Source of the DNA: Asterella californica
Lineage: Eukaryota; Streptophyta; Marchantiopsida; Marchantiales; Aytoniaceae
Length of the DNA: 64,000 nucleotides
NCBI GenBank assembly: GCA_036924285.1
Contig: JAYKYS010000002.1
Location: forward strand, 34,580,501 to 34,644,500
Direction: 5' to 3'
Shown: piece by piece, positions 45,982 through 57,954 of the stretch
Position numbering within the stretch: position 1 is the stretch's first letter
Layout of the letters: each line of letters opens with the position of its first letter
Made by a program: the position numbers and the translations under genes
Notes under the pieces: model-generated
Database searches by the model: none
Told to the model about the DNA's origin: nothing
Seen by the model: only the letters and a program-made list of their open reading frames with translations

Positions 45982-48497
45982 TGTCGTGTTGTGGATTGGC
46001 TAGGGTGTGAAACCACCACATATCCTTCGTACGTGTTTGGTGTTGAGGAGCCACTGGGACCTTATCGTGTCAAAAGATAAGGCTCCACGTGGACGATCCG
46101 TGTACTCTTCGCTGAGTGGAGATAAGAGTAGTACTCTTGTCGTCACATGTGAGATTGATGTATAAGAAGAGAGGTGCGCGGAGCTTGAGATATAGAGTGT
46201 AGAGTATCCAAGTCTAGTGGAGTGTGATCAGTATCATCGGATGAAGTAAGCGGCAGTGCGAGTGGTAGGCATGAACGGAGAACCCTTTCGTGCTCCTGAT
46301 CTTCCACTTGCGCATCCATTCGTCATTAAGATCCATTGTCTGCCGCGAGATCATTTTCGAGTATTTATGGTAGCTTATTGGGGAGAGTCGTTTATGGCTG
46401 CGGTGATGGCTACTCCGGATCCTATCGTTCTTCCCATTGTCACTTACGACGCTGTTTGGGATCTTACTGTCTACATCTTGCTCTGATGTGGTATGGATCC
46501 TCCGTTGGATCTGAACTTCCCAGCGAGAGTTCCGTTCAACACTTGGGTCGAAATACGATGTTACAGTCGTCCAAAGGTGGCGCATCGTGAGTTTGTCGTG
46601 AGGAACTTCGGTGAGGATTATTACAACCAGATAATAGCTTCATCTGTTCCTTTTGTAGTTCCGTTTATTGTCAACCGTTTTAGAGTCGGGATTCTGACTC
46701 TCTATTGAGCGTAGTTTGTACATCGTGTTTACGTGCTTCGTGGCCGACGACATCGTCAACGGCACGTGTTTGGAGTTTGTTCAATATAAACTTTGAGGCC
46801 TAAATGGTACTCTTGGATAAAAATTCGTTCTTTGTGTGTTTGTCATGTGAGTGAAGACAAAACCCTTTTTGTCAACTTGTTTCTCATTGGTCGAAAGTTT
46901 GATCAATCATCTTCTACCAAGTTCCTTTCACGTTTTCGAGGGTAGAGACACTTCCCGTGGTCCATTCGCGGAGTGTGAGATATGGTTGGAAAGCTTGGGA
47001 GACGAGGATGCCCGTAGACTCAATGTCCGCTGGATTTGAAGCGCGGATGAGAAAGTTACGATCAATTGAAGTTGAGGGGATCAAATTCGTGACCAATTTC
47101 ATTTCCGTGAAGTCTTTCTCACTTTCTGGGAGTTCTGTGAGGTTGCTGGAGATGAATTGACTGTTGCTGGAAAGCTCTTGAGATGGGCTTGCCGATGGAC
47201 TCCGAGATCGATCGATTCCAAGCCGGAGTGAAAAAGTTATGGCGAGCTGAAGTTGGGTGTCTCAAATCGGAGGTTATGATAGTAGGTGACTGTAAACATG
47301 AGACATTGAGAGAGATATGGAGAGTTTGAGGTCGAATTTCGATATGAAACCTTCCAGGGTCTGAGAAGGTACAGTCAGCTACCTACCTGTGAACTTTGAG
47401 ACCATTTGGATTATTGGGTTGAAGTGAAACGTTGTTTTTGTGCACAAGGGTCTGCATATCGTCTTGTGTCATTGACGAAAAGGGCTTGGATCATTCTGAG
47501 AGTTTGGTTGAGGATCTGCTTGTGAAACTTTACAGAGTGGTAGTGATGGTGACTCATTAGCTTCCTGAGAAGTTTGAGCCGGTTTGATCGAGCGGTTTGT
47601 GAGGAATCGAACAACAAAGTTTTGTCGAAATAGTATCATGTTATAAAAACAGCGATAAGGGCTTGATCGTTCCGAGAGTTTGGTTGAAGATCTGCTGGTG
47701 AAATTTTACAGAGTGGTAGTGATGGTGACACATTAGCTTCCTGAGAAGTTTGAGCTGTTTTGATCGAGTGGTTTGTGAGGAATCGAACAGCAAAGTTCTG
47801 TTGAAATAGTATCGTGTTATAGAAACAGCGAACTTTGGAAGGGCATAGATGCGAACTCAGAGATGATCTCTCTGCATGTAATACCTTAATAGAGAGATTA
47901 TTCTACAGGCTATCTGCTGGCCTTGGTTTCATCTCATTCTGAGCTGTGGTTGAGGAGTGACAGTGAGGTAAAGTTGAGAGGTTCTTGCTCCGAAAGGCGA
48001 AAGAGTTAAGACTCTTTTTGAAGAACAGGTCGACCTGGAGGTTTTGCCAGTGCTTCAGAGCACTTGATCATGGGTATGGAGAGTTGTTGACTGTATTTCC
48101 TGTGTTTGGATCCTCTCCATATCCGCATGCCTGTTTGTACGCCCAGTTGGTTTTGATTGGATTTGTGTGCGGGCGTTGCGCTTAGGTTTCTTTTCTATTA
48201 GGAGTGCTGGTATTTCTCTTGTGGTGAGGCTGGAGTGATGACCAGCAGACCCAAGAGTGCTTGCGGTGATGGCAGGAACAGGTTGCCCGTGCTTGTTACC
48301 CCGGTTCTATTCCTAGTCGAGTAGGAGAGAGATCTGTCGAGAGGACGTGAGGATATCGTAGCGTGAAGGTTCAAAGTGTACTTGGAGATCAGAGAGAGGT
48401 TTGGGTGGTCACTGGTTCTGAGTCACAGAGTGCGACACGTACTCTCTACAGCTAGATACCCGGTGTATTCCCAGATAAGAAAGCACGTCACACGACA
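45982..48497 (+). repeat. 3' LTR of element B (2516 bp)
   Basis: Pairs with 37471-39987. Followed by ACGT (48498-48501), the target duplication. Confidence 0.95.
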
Positions 48498-48780
48498 ACG
48501 TTCCTAGGACCCATCTTCCTTGGTGGTGTCGCGTCTTCCGATCCATTGGAGTCGTCTTCTCTCACCAGAAGCGTCTTCTGATGAGTACCGGACCTCATCT
48601 ACGGCATCAGAGTGGGAGAGGGAGTCATCGATGCTGCTCGGTCGTCTTCTCTCGAGATCTCCTCCTTCGTCTCATGCTGCCCTGTTGACCCATATCTCGC
48701 CAACTAATCTTCCGTGAGATCCCCCTTGGCCACGTACAGGTAACAGAAGAATGAAGTAAGATGTCCTCCTGCCGGGGTAC
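48498..48780 (-). pseudogene. Element E coiled-coil ORF, upstream part
   Basis: Continuation of the frame at 37470 on the - strand after removing element B and one ACGT. The frame stays open into Arg/Asp/Ser-rich, low-complexity sequence with an ATG near 48594. An X LTR cuts it at 48781. CTTC/GAAG richness matches 34933-37470. Confidence 0.45.
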
Positions 48781-49578
48781 TGTAAGCCGGCCTGTCTCTC
48801 ACCCAGGGGTACCTCAGGTGACTAGGATTACTAGTGCACCCTAATTACAAAGATTTAAGTACACCCATGCTCACTTCACTCAACTCTCTGACCCGTATGG
48901 TCACATCGGTCTCTCTAATAGCGTTCTTGCAAACAAGTTCTAATCCCGCTCTCACATTACATCGCAAAATACTCAAGGACTCCCAAGGTCTCCAATGCTC
49001 ACTTTACTTACAGACAGGAAAATGAGAGTGTCTTCCACCTTCTCAACTCCTCCTTATATACTCTACAACTTCTTACCGTGGTAACTTTCACTAAGTTACA
49101 TTACCTCATGGTAAGTGCGCAATCCAAAATAGTAAAACTTCTAAAGGCTACTAAGACTTAAGAATAGCACACACATTACTTGTTCTACTTTACTAAAGTA
49201 AGAGATTCTCCTACTTTAGCTTTTGTAAAGTGTTAACTTTCCACGCTATCCAATCGAAAGACGACAACACACTAATACGTCTTTTGAGGAGCATCTTTAG
49301 ATCTTTGTGCATGACTTTTCATCATGCATCCAATCAGCGATGGTCAACAAAGTTGCATACTTTTGGAAAGCATATTTAGAGCTCCGCACTTGTCCTATAG
49401 TGCCATAGTGGAACCTCTAATAGTTTCCTCAACTTAGTTATAACTATCTCAGCTAGTTATGACTACTTTTGATCACTCTAAATTTAGATCTTCAAACTAG
49501 AGTAACCTTTAAGATAGTCGTACCTAATGAAATGTATATAAGCATACACACAAATAATGGGATACTTGTGGTGTGACA
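48781..49578 (-). repeat. 3' LTR of element X (798 bp)
   Basis: Complete LTR; on the - strand TGTCACACC...GGCTTACA. The identical-family copies at 1-783 (+) and 63291-64000 (-) fix both ends. Frame 48834-49025 is shared by all copies and is probably not a gene. Confidence 0.95.
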
Positions 49579-49592
49579 TTTACCCCCAGACT
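49579..49592 (-). promoter_or_regulatory. Polypurine tract of element X
   Basis: On the - strand AGTCTGGGGGTAAA precedes the LTR start directly. Confidence 0.75.
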
Positions 49593-50273
49593 TAATTTTC
49601 ACTCCGTCCTCGGAGTGAAGTATCACGTTGATGGAACTTCTTTAGCTTGTCGTGGTTTACTCGGTCGAAGAACGTACCACTCCTTTCTTGAAGATCGTAG
49701 GTCCCATTACTCCACACTTTGGAGATGATGAAAGGTCCAAAATATCGACGTAAGAATTTCTTTTGAACTCGCTTGTGCCTAATAGCATCCCATAACATCA
49801 CCCACTCACCCTCTTGAAATGGCTGTAACTTCGTTTTGTTCTTCGCCAAGCGCTTGTCATAGCTCTTCTTCTGTTGTAGCTGAGCCATCTCAATTCTTTG
49901 AGTTGCGTCGTCTCTATTCTCCTCCAGCTCCAACAAGGTTTCTCCCCTCTCTTTCTCAGCTATTGGACCACCCTTTCTCTTCAGTCCAGCTTGCAAGGTC
50001 TGAAAGGTGGTTAGGTCGAACTGGATTGGTAATCTTGATTCCAACCCATACACCATCTTGAAAGGTGAATATCCCGTAGACGTCTTCACTGTTGTACGAT
50101 ACTCCCATAGAACCGCATGAAGACGCTTGTCCCAGTTGTGTTTGGCCCCTTCCATGTCAGCATCCTTTGCTAACATTTGACACAAGGTAAAGTTTGTTCT
50201 CTCTACCAACCCGTTTGAACTAGGTTTATATGAAGTAGTAACCCTCTGAGAAATGGAGAAGTGGGTGCACATA
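49592..50273 (-). pseudogene. Element X integrase C-terminal part (split by Y)
   Basis: About 226 codons to the stop just before the polypurine tract. Begins inside the integrase core with an YKPSSNGLVERTN stretch that supplies the catalytic Glu. A GYSPFKMVYG stretch, a coiled linker and a GPY/F-like RRYFGPFIISKV module follow. Joined to 57960 across Y it restores the frame through the ACATA duplication. No chromodomain. Confidence 0.88.
50269..50273. repeat. Target-site duplication of chromovirus Y (left copy)
   Basis: ACATA, repeated at 57955-57959. Confidence 0.88.
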
Positions 50274-51400
50274 TTTCGCGCACCTACCGTCTTGTTGCGC
50301 CAGCGGAAGCTCTAGCTCAGTAGGTCGCAAACTTTACACCGCTAACCTGCAAACACAATCACAAGTTAGCGTCCATGCACCACTTACCTTAGTTCTGTTT
50401 GGTCCGGACCGGAGCCGGACCGTCTCCCTAATCATCAAGCTCAGCAATCTTAAGTCCCGACTTAGATCCGCCTAAGTCGGTCCCAAACATGAGCAAGTCA
50501 CAATATGACTTGGGGCGGACTTCCCATAAAGTCCAGGGTCCTAAACGGTGCCTCCAGCACACCTAGCGGCCCAACCGCCCGTGATGTCCGTCTGGGTCTA
50601 GGCTCCCGAACGGTGGTCTGACCCGCCGACTCGTTCCCTAGTCTTGCCCCAGCCCTTGCATCGTTCCTAAGTCCAGACATCCAAATCTGGATCGGAACGT
50701 GCCTTGGAACCGGCCCAGCCATCACCTCATGCCCCCAGAGTCCGCCCGCCGAACCCTGGGGTCGGGTGACTCGTCCTGGCCCACCCAGGCATCGAGCCCC
50801 CCTCATATATACTTCTGGGGATCGGCGGCCCCGCCCTCCTCTTTGGTCCCTGAAAATTATACCACAACCCGATTGTGGTTCGGCCATAACTTCCAGCTCG
50901 GAGGTCAGATCGAGGAGTGTTATATATCACTGGAAAGCTCTCGACGAGACCTTTCCAATGATACCTCACTCGCCTCGAGATCTTACGTGGAGCTCCGTCC
51001 ACGACCTAAAACGTCTCTGGAGCTCCAACACTTAGCAGTTTTTCCGAAAACCTGTGGTCCAGACCCAGGGTCGAACCCTGTGGTTCGTCTGCGTCTCGGA
51101 CCCACGTCTCGGTCCCACGTCTCGGACCCACGTCTCAGACCTATGTCTGAGACTCATGTTTCAGCCCGTTCCCAGACTCGCCCCCTTAGGTCAGCGTTCG
51201 TCTGGGGCCCTCTTGGGGTAGGCCCTTATGTCCTAACCCAAGGTTCTAACCTTGGTTTAGAGAACCACTTAGGGTTCTTCTGATCCCGACTTCCCGGCCA
51301 AGCCGTTAAGTCCTACTCGCAGCGTTCACAACCTAGCGCAAGTCCGCTAGGGTTCTGTTGTTCGCGTCTGCGCCCGATCTTGAGAATGAGGGGCGCGACA
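50274..51400 (-). repeat. 3' LTR of element Y (1127 bp)
   Basis: On the - strand it begins TGTCGCG and ends CGCGAAA, a 7-bp inverted repeat with one mismatch (CA replaced by AA). Contains a run of CACGTCTCGGACC-like short repeats at about 51100-51150. Frames of 129 and 194 codons inside are present identically in both LTRs and have no motif. Confidence 0.95.
50805..50811 (-). promoter_or_regulatory. TATA box of the Y LTR
   Basis: TATATAT on the - strand, just downstream of GC-rich sequence; same in the 5' LTR near 57359-57365. Confidence 0.5.
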
Positions 51401-52132
51401 CTCACCCCCACTTTGGAGGTTGATGCCCTCATCAACAATGATCCTTTAAGTTAACACCAAGTTGAAAATGGGTAGCCAACCCCTTGGCGTCAGAATTGCG
51501 TTCTGGTAGCTAACCCGCAATTCTCTTCTTGGCTTGAGTCTTAAGTTGTCGCTAGAACACTTAGAAAATTCCAACTAGTCTCGGGAAAAGCCTTACCTTT
51601 TTGGCTTACCCTAAACAAAACTAGTTGACAACTTCTAAACATTTTACTTAAGACTCTAACTTGCTAACTATAAGTATTCACACCTACTTACAAGGTCCCC
51701 CGAAACCCACTTTCCGGTCGCAATCTGATTTGACTTAGACGCGCGACTAAGTTTACTTCGCAGTTAGAAAACCACAAAGCAAGATCACCCCAAGCCCCAA
51801 GACAAGTATGAAAGTTCATACTTGCTTTGCCAACGCTACGGCAAACCTAAGTCTTGACATCAAGACTTAGTCTTGATTTAGATGCTTATCCAAACCAGCT
51901 CGCTTCCTTTGAGTGTGCTTCGTTCCTCCTCTTGACAACATCCTAGGCATTTGATCAGAACTAGTCATAGCCATGCACTACCAATACACTTAGACAATTT
52001 TTCAAGAAACAAAATCTTTATTTCTAAACACAAGTCAAAATACAAAGTCCATCGGCCCAAATCGCCTCAAGTTGCTACTCGTATGGTCCGTCGTTTCTTC
52101 ACCCCTCGCTGGAAGGAGATGTCCTCATCTTG
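51401..52132 (-). other. Element Y 3' untranslated region with polypurine tract
   Basis: On the - strand, AAAGTGGGGGTGAG (51401-51414) is the polypurine tract next to the LTR. The remaining about 720 bp between it and the pol stop hold no coding motif. Confidence 0.75.
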
Positions 52133-53660
52133 CTAACGCCCTTGTTGTCCTTGTCTCCGTTTGAACAGGTCCAATACTTCGCTCGCATGTGCGAGATCTT
52201 CCTCTGGCACCCAAGTTGCTTCTTTCAAATGGTAACCACGCCATTTGACCAAGTACTCCATCTGGTTTGATTTGCGCCGAGATCGCAAAATGGACTCCAC
52301 CTCATATTCTGCTTCGCCTTGCACGACATCAGGTTGAGGCCTAAGAACCTGTTTGCGCTCCGGTCGCAAATCATCCTTGAAGTGTTTCTTTAGTAAGGAA
52401 ACATGGAAAGTCGGATGCAACTGCCACTCGCGAGGAAGGTCTAAGGTATAGACGTCTTCGTGCGGATTCTTGACAATGACAAAAAGTCCCGCGAACTTTG
52501 ATGAGAACTTCGCCGATATATCCTTCGGAAGTGTGAAGTTTTTCGCACTTAACCATACTTCTTCGCCCACTTGAAACTTCACTTGCCGCCGATGTTTGTT
52601 TACCTGCTTCATGTACCGTTGCTGCGCCTTCTCGAGGTTCTTCTTAACTTGCTCCTCGCGCCGCTGCATTGCCGCCACCAACTCTTCAGCTGATGTTTGC
52701 CGTGTTCTTGGTCGTGCCGATGTAGAACTCCCTGCAAGAGTCAAGTCAAGAGACCCTTCTGGCTCACGTCCGTAAGCCAGAAAGAAAGGCGATTCGCCGG
52801 TTGCCGAATGCTTCGTGGAATTGTAGCAATACTCCGCAAGACTGAGCCACTCCGCCCAATCAGTTTGGTCCGCGCTCACATAATTCCTCAAGTATTGATT
52901 CAGAACCGAGTTAACTCGTTCCGTTTGCCCATCTGTTTCCGGATGAAAGGCGGTACTAAATTTTAACTTAGTCCCCAATTTTTGGAACAAGTGTTTCCAA
53001 AAGGCACTTGTGAACTTAGAGTCCCGATCTGAAATAATACTCCGAGGTAATCCATGTGAACGCCACCAAGTATCTAGGAACAACCGAGAAGTCGTGAACG
53101 CTGTTGCAGTGTCCAAGGTCGGAGCAAACTTCGCTAGTTTGCTAAACCGATCAACTATCACAAAAATTGCATTGTATCCATTTGAGTCAGGCAGAGAGGT
53201 AATGAAGTCCATGCTAATGCTTTCCCAAGGTCGGACTGGAATCGGCAAAGGATGAAGCAACCCTTGTTTCTTCTCATAAGAAACGCGGTTCGCTTGACAG
53301 GTTACACATGTTTTCACAAAGTGGGCAACATCGTCTTTCATGTGGGGCCAATAAAACTTTTTAGCTATCACTGCTAATGTGGACTTTTCTCCTTTATGTC
53401 CTGATAAGGGCGCATCATGACATTCCTTGAGTAACTTAGTCCGAAGTTTTCCTTGTCCCACATAAACCCGACTTTGCTTGAACATGAGTAACCCATGCCT
53501 TAGCTGCATGGTCTGCAACTTCACTCCTCGCTTGAGCTGTTCCAGATACTCCTTCGCTTGGTCATCGCCCATGTAACCTTCACGTATTCGTCTCTCCAAG
53601 TCTGACTCCTTAGGATACATAGCTCGCAAAATCTGTGTTGACGATGGAAGATATTCCTCC
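52133..53660 (-). pseudogene. Element Y integrase with C-terminal chromodomain
   Basis: 498 codons from the frame change to TAA... at 52133. HHCC zinc module (HDAPLSGHKG...CVTCQ, near 53290-53415). The core has D in a SMDFITSL stretch, D in an IISDRDSKF stretch and E in a DGQTERVN stretch, all present. The SH3-like GPY/F module is followed by a chromodomain (about residues 440-495, an EYLVKWRGY stretch and a TWVPEEDL stretch), which in chromoviruses binds methylated histone H3 and steers integration. The frame differs from the preceding RNase H; a small deletion at about 53660 is the likely cause. Confidence 0.92.
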
Positions 53661-54246
53661 TTAAGGCGTCAGGAACCACATTGTCCTTTCCCGCTTTGTG
53701 GATTAATTCCACGTTCATGAGCGCCAAGGTATCATGCCATCGTAGTTGCTTTGGCGTCACCCGATCTTGCGTCTCAAAGTACTTGAGCGAAATGTTATCA
53801 TTATACACTTGGGTTTTGTGAAGTCCCAAGTAATGCCGCCATTTCCTCAAGCAATGAACCACCGCGAACAGTTCCTTCTCGTGAGTCGGCCATCGACTCT
53901 CTGTCCCAGATAACTTCTTGCTTTCATATGCTACAGGTTTTCCATCCTGCACCAACACTCCGCCAATCGCATAGTCGCTCGCGTCCGTGTGCACTTCGAA
54001 TGGTTTGTCGAACTCCGGCAGCTTCAAAACTGGTGCCTTTGACAAAATAGCTTTGATCGTCTGAAACGCATCATCCACCTCCTTGGTCCAACTTACCTGT
54101 GCGTCTTTGCCCGTCCAGTCCGTCAGCGGCTTCGCGATCTTTGAAAACCCCTTCACATACTTGCGGTAGAACTGCGCCAATCCTAAGAATCGCCGTATCC
54201 CCTTCACTGTAGTCGGAGGCTCCCAAGTCACAATCGCATCCACCTT
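53661..54246 (-). pseudogene. Element Y RT tail and RNase H
   Basis: Open from just after the TAG at 54247-54249, in the same phase as the upstream gag-RT frame. RT connection (an RRFLGLAQFYRKYVKGF stretch near 54180), RNase H with a HTDASDYAIGGVL stretch (near 53980) and a DALRR stretch where RNase H ends. There the frame is lost and integrase continues in another frame. Confidence 0.9.
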
Positions 54247-56730
54247 CTACATATCCGGGCCGACTCCTTCTGCACTAATTACATGTCCCAAGAAGTTAAT
54301 GCGCTCCAAACCAAACTCACTCTTGTCAACGTTGGCAAACAGCTTATGCTCCCGCAGCTTCGTCAACACCACCCTTAGCTGCTCCGCGTGCGACTCCAAG
54401 GTTTTGGAGTAGATCAAGATGTCGTCGATGTAAACGATGACAAACTCATCCATCTCCTCGCGAAAAATTATGTTCATCAATGTAGTGAACGTCGAAGGGG
54501 CGTTGCAGAGTCCAAATGGCATCACCACGAATTCAAACGATCCGTATCTGGTTCGACAAGCGGTCTTCTCAACATCTGGGTCAGCTATCCGGATCTGGTA
54601 ATATCCTGACTTCAAGTCTATCCTGCTGAAGTACTTCGCACCCGCTAACCTATCAAAGAGGTCATCTATCCTTGGCAAGGGATAGTTATTCTTCACCGTC
54701 ACCTTATTGAGTGCACTATAATCTACGCAGAGTCGTAACTTCCCATCCTTCTTCTTTGCAAAAAGAACTGGGGCTCCATAAGGTGACTTGCTGGTTCGAA
54801 TATATCCCCGCGCTAATAGCTCGCCGAGTTGTCGTTTCAACTCAAAGAGTTCCACCTGATTGAGTCGATAAGGGGCTTTGGAAGGTGGTTCTGATCCTGG
54901 CAAGACCTCGATCTTGTGATCCACCACCCGCCTTGGAGGTAACTCAGCAGGTAACTCGTCCGTCAAGACATCCTCAAACTCCTTAATCACTTCGCGAAGC
55001 ATCTTCGGAAGTTTAGTCGCGTCCCCTGATGTTTCCTCTTGCCTATCACCCGCCATCAAATCTGCAACCCGCATCAAACACATGACCCCGTCGTTGAAGT
55101 CCATCTGTTTACCTTTGATCAAATTCACTGCAAAGTCATCAATCTTCCGCGCCTTCCGGATCAGCCTCACTCCCAGCTTCCGCCCTTTAACTCTGACATT
55201 CAACCTCAAAGGTCTCCGTCTAAGTTCCACTTCAAACCTGTCCAAGAAAGTGTTCCCCAAAACCGCATGGATATCATCCATCTCGCACACCGTGAAGTTC
55301 TCTGTGAACTCCAACTTCCCACACGCAAATCGTACGTCCAAGGCCACTTCAGAAGTTTGGTACGTCTTGCCCTTGGCAAAGCGTACCTGAATAGGCTTGT
55401 CTGCCTTGGAGGTAGACAAGCCCAACTTCTTCACCAACTTTGGACTTATGAAGGAGTGAGTCGCTCCTGTGTCCACAAGAAAAGTAACATCACGGTTAGC
55501 AACCTTGGCTTGTAGATACATCAGTCCTGGCGTCTTCTTCGTGGTTCTCAAGGTCACAGTCATCTGGCCCTCCAACAAGTCCTTTGCAACAAATGCATTC
55601 ATGCTACAGTTACTAACCTTAGGTTTCGTGCACCCCTTAGCAATGTGACCCGCCTCGCCACAGTTGTAGCAAGTAAACTTAGCGCCATTGCCTTTCTGAG
55701 GTGTCTGCCCCTTAGGTTTTACTCCTGTTTGCTGCCGCTTTGCTGCCGGGGCAGAAGTATCCTTCCGATCCTTCTCACCCCCATCCCATTGTCGCTTGAA
55801 GCCCTTGTTCTTCTTCTGGAACTTGTCCGTGCTGCGTGGTTCAAAAGGTTTTTGTTGCTGGACTTCATCGTCCCCAATTCGCTCCGCTAGCTTCAAAAGT
55901 TCGGCACTAGTCGCAGGTAGCTCTGGCATCCGGAAGAGAGCCTTCTCCGAGCTAGACTTGAGTCCCCCAATGAATATACATATCTTGGTCTCCTCAGTCC
56001 ACTTGGAGAACGAGTCTAGTTTGGCACTAAACTCGCGCACATAAGCACTTAAGGTCCCCGTCTGTTTCAGCCTAACTAGCTCGACACCATCCCGAATCCT
56101 TTGATACTCCGGAGTGAATCGTCTTGCGAGCAACTCCTTGAACTCCTTCCGACCGAGCGCCGAGACGGTCAAGGCATGCTCATCCCTGTATGCGGTCCAC
56201 CAGAGAAGCGCATGGTCCTTCAAGAACGTAACCGCCGCTCTCACTTTGTCTGACTCCTGAGCCTGATGCGCTTCAAAGTATAGGTCTAACTCGGTTAAGA
56301 AATCCTTAACCTTGTGAGCCCGTCCTATACCTGTAAACGGAGTCGGCAAATTCGTCTTACAAAGCTTCCTGGTAGACGAGGAACTTCCTTGGCCTGCCTC
56401 AAGCTCAGCGATACGTTTATCCCTTGAGGCCATCTCTTCCTGCATGGTCTTCATCATTTTGATGAGTTCCGCATACAAGGCTCCTTGACTTCCCGCGCCT
56501 GCATCGTTGGGCACCGTTGGCAAGACTCCATCTTGCTGCAGCGGTGCCACAGCTGGAACTGGGCTTCCTCGACGTTGGGGCGAAGGTTGTCGGTTATCGT
56601 CCCCTGACTGTGCCTCGGGGCTAGCTCGAGTCGATCTGGTCCCGGTGTCAGTCGCCGCTCCCCGTCTCTTGGTCTTCCTCCTGGAACTCTGTCCTTCTTC
56701 GGCAATCGCTCCAAGTATTCACCTAGAAAC
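54247..56730 (-). pseudogene. Element Y gag-protease-RT
   Basis: Open frame from about 56730 to TAG at 54247; no ATG occurs before a Met about 33 codons into the GTG-started frame at 56550, so the true start is unclear. Gag domain ([14 protein letters not shown] through the KLDSFSKW region), zinc knuckle C-x2-C-x4-H-x4-C ([14 protein letters not shown], near 55660), and protease Asp-Thr-Gly-Ala (near 55475). RT has [13 protein letters not shown] (near 54620) and [11 protein letters not shown] (near 54430). The frame stops in a [11 protein letters not shown] stretch and resumes at once after the TAG. Confidence 0.92.
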
Positions 56731-56811
56731 GCTGATCCGCTTCGTGTCTTGCGTCCCTCCTCAAGCGTCCAGCCTTCAGCCGCTACCTCAAGTTCTCGCT
56801 CACCGAAGCAT

Positions 56812-56825
56812 CGGCTCTGATACCA
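56812..56825 (-). promoter_or_regulatory. Primer-binding site of element Y (initiator tRNA-Met)
   Basis: TGGTATCAGAGCCG on the - strand, two bases after the 5' LTR. It is the classical complement of the plant initiator tRNA-Met 3' end. Confidence 0.92.
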
Positions 56826-56827
56826 CT

Positions 56828-57954
56828 TTTCGCGCACCTACCGTCTTGTTGCGCCAGCGGAAGCTCTAGCTCAGTAGGTCGCAAACTTTACACCGCTAAC
56901 CTGCAAACACAATCACAAGTTAGCGTCCATGCACCACTTACCTTAGTTCTGTTTGGTCCGGACCGGAGCCGGACCGTCTCCCTAATCATCAAGCTCAGCA
57001 ATCTTAAGTCCCGACTTAGATCCGCCTAAGTCGGTCCCAAACATGAGCAAGTCACAATATGACTTGGGGCGGACTTCCCATAAAGTCCAGGGTCCTAAAC
57101 GGTGCCTCCAGCACACCTAGCGGCCCAACCGCCCGTGATGTCCGTCTGGGTCTAGGCTCCCGAACGGTGGTCTGACCCGCCGACTCGTTCCCTAGTCTTG
57201 CCCCAGCCCTTGCATCGTTCCTAAGTCCAGACATCCAAATCTGGATCGGAACGTGCCTTGGAACCGGCCCAGCCATCACCTCATGCCCCCAGAGTCCGCC
57301 CGCCGAACCCTGGGGTCGGGTGACTCGTCCTGGCCCACCCAGGCATCGAGCCCCCCTCATATATACTTCTGGGGATCGGCGGCCCCGCCCTCCTCTTTGG
57401 TCCCTGAAAATTATACCACAACCCGATTGTGGTTCGGCCATAACTTCCAGCTCGGAGGTCAGATCGAGGAGTGTTATATATCACTGGAAAGCTCTCGACG
57501 AGACCTTTCCAATGATACCTCACTCGCCTCGAGATCTTACGTGGAGCTCCGTCCACGACCTAAAACGTCTCTGGAGCTCCAACACTTAGCAGTTTTTCCG
57601 AAAACCTGTGGTCCAGACCCAGGGTCGAACCCTGTGGTTCGTCTGCGTCTCGGACCCACGTCTCGGTCCCACGTCTCGGACCCACGTCTCAGACCTATGT
57701 CTGAGACTCATGTTTCAGCCCGTTCCCAGACTCGCCCCCTTAGGTCAGCGTTCGTCTGGGGCCCTCTTGGGGTAGGCCCTTATGTCCTAACCCAAGGTTC
57801 TAACCTTGGTTTAGAGAACCACTTAGGGTTCTTCTGATCCCGACTTCCCGGCCAAGCCGTTAAGTCCTACTCGCAGCGTTCACAACCTAGCGCAAGTCCG
57901 CTAGGGTTCTGTTGTTCGCGTCTGCGCCCGATCTTGAGAATGAGGGGCGCGACA
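56828..57954 (-). repeat. 5' LTR of element Y (1127 bp)
   Basis: Appears identical to 50274-51400. Followed at 57955-57959 by ACATA. Confidence 0.95.

Larger units (their letters stand above)
37471..48497 (+). mobile_element. Element B: Ty3/gypsy retrotransposon, nearly intact
   Basis: 11.0-kb + strand element with LTRs 37471-39987 and 45982-48497, PBS, gag-protease (40053-42419, one TGA), pol in the -1 frame to 45916 and a polypurine tract. LTR ends TGTCGTG...CACGACA are a perfect 7-bp inverted repeat. By eye the LTRs differ by about 17 substitutions and one 1-bp indel in 2.5 kb (about 0.7%), mostly transitions, so insertion is recent. It is inserted in sequence E and is the same lineage as C. 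Confidence 0.95.
50274..57954 (-). mobile_element. Element Y: chromodomain Ty3/gypsy retrotransposon, very recent insertion
   Basis: 7.7-kb - strand element with two 1127-bp LTRs in which I found no difference by eye, a 5-bp duplication ACATA, a PBS for initiator tRNA-Met, gag-protease-RT-RNase H-integrase and a C-terminal chromodomain. Despite the identical LTRs the coding region has a TAG (54247-54249) and a frameshift (about 53660). It may therefore have moved with enzymes supplied by another copy. Confidence 0.95.

Noticed and set aside
49819..51283. Long frames inside the Y LTRs (129 and 194 codons, repeated at 57052-57837)
   Set aside because: No motif, overlapping frames on both strands, GC-rich LTR sequence; identity between copies reflects LTR identity.
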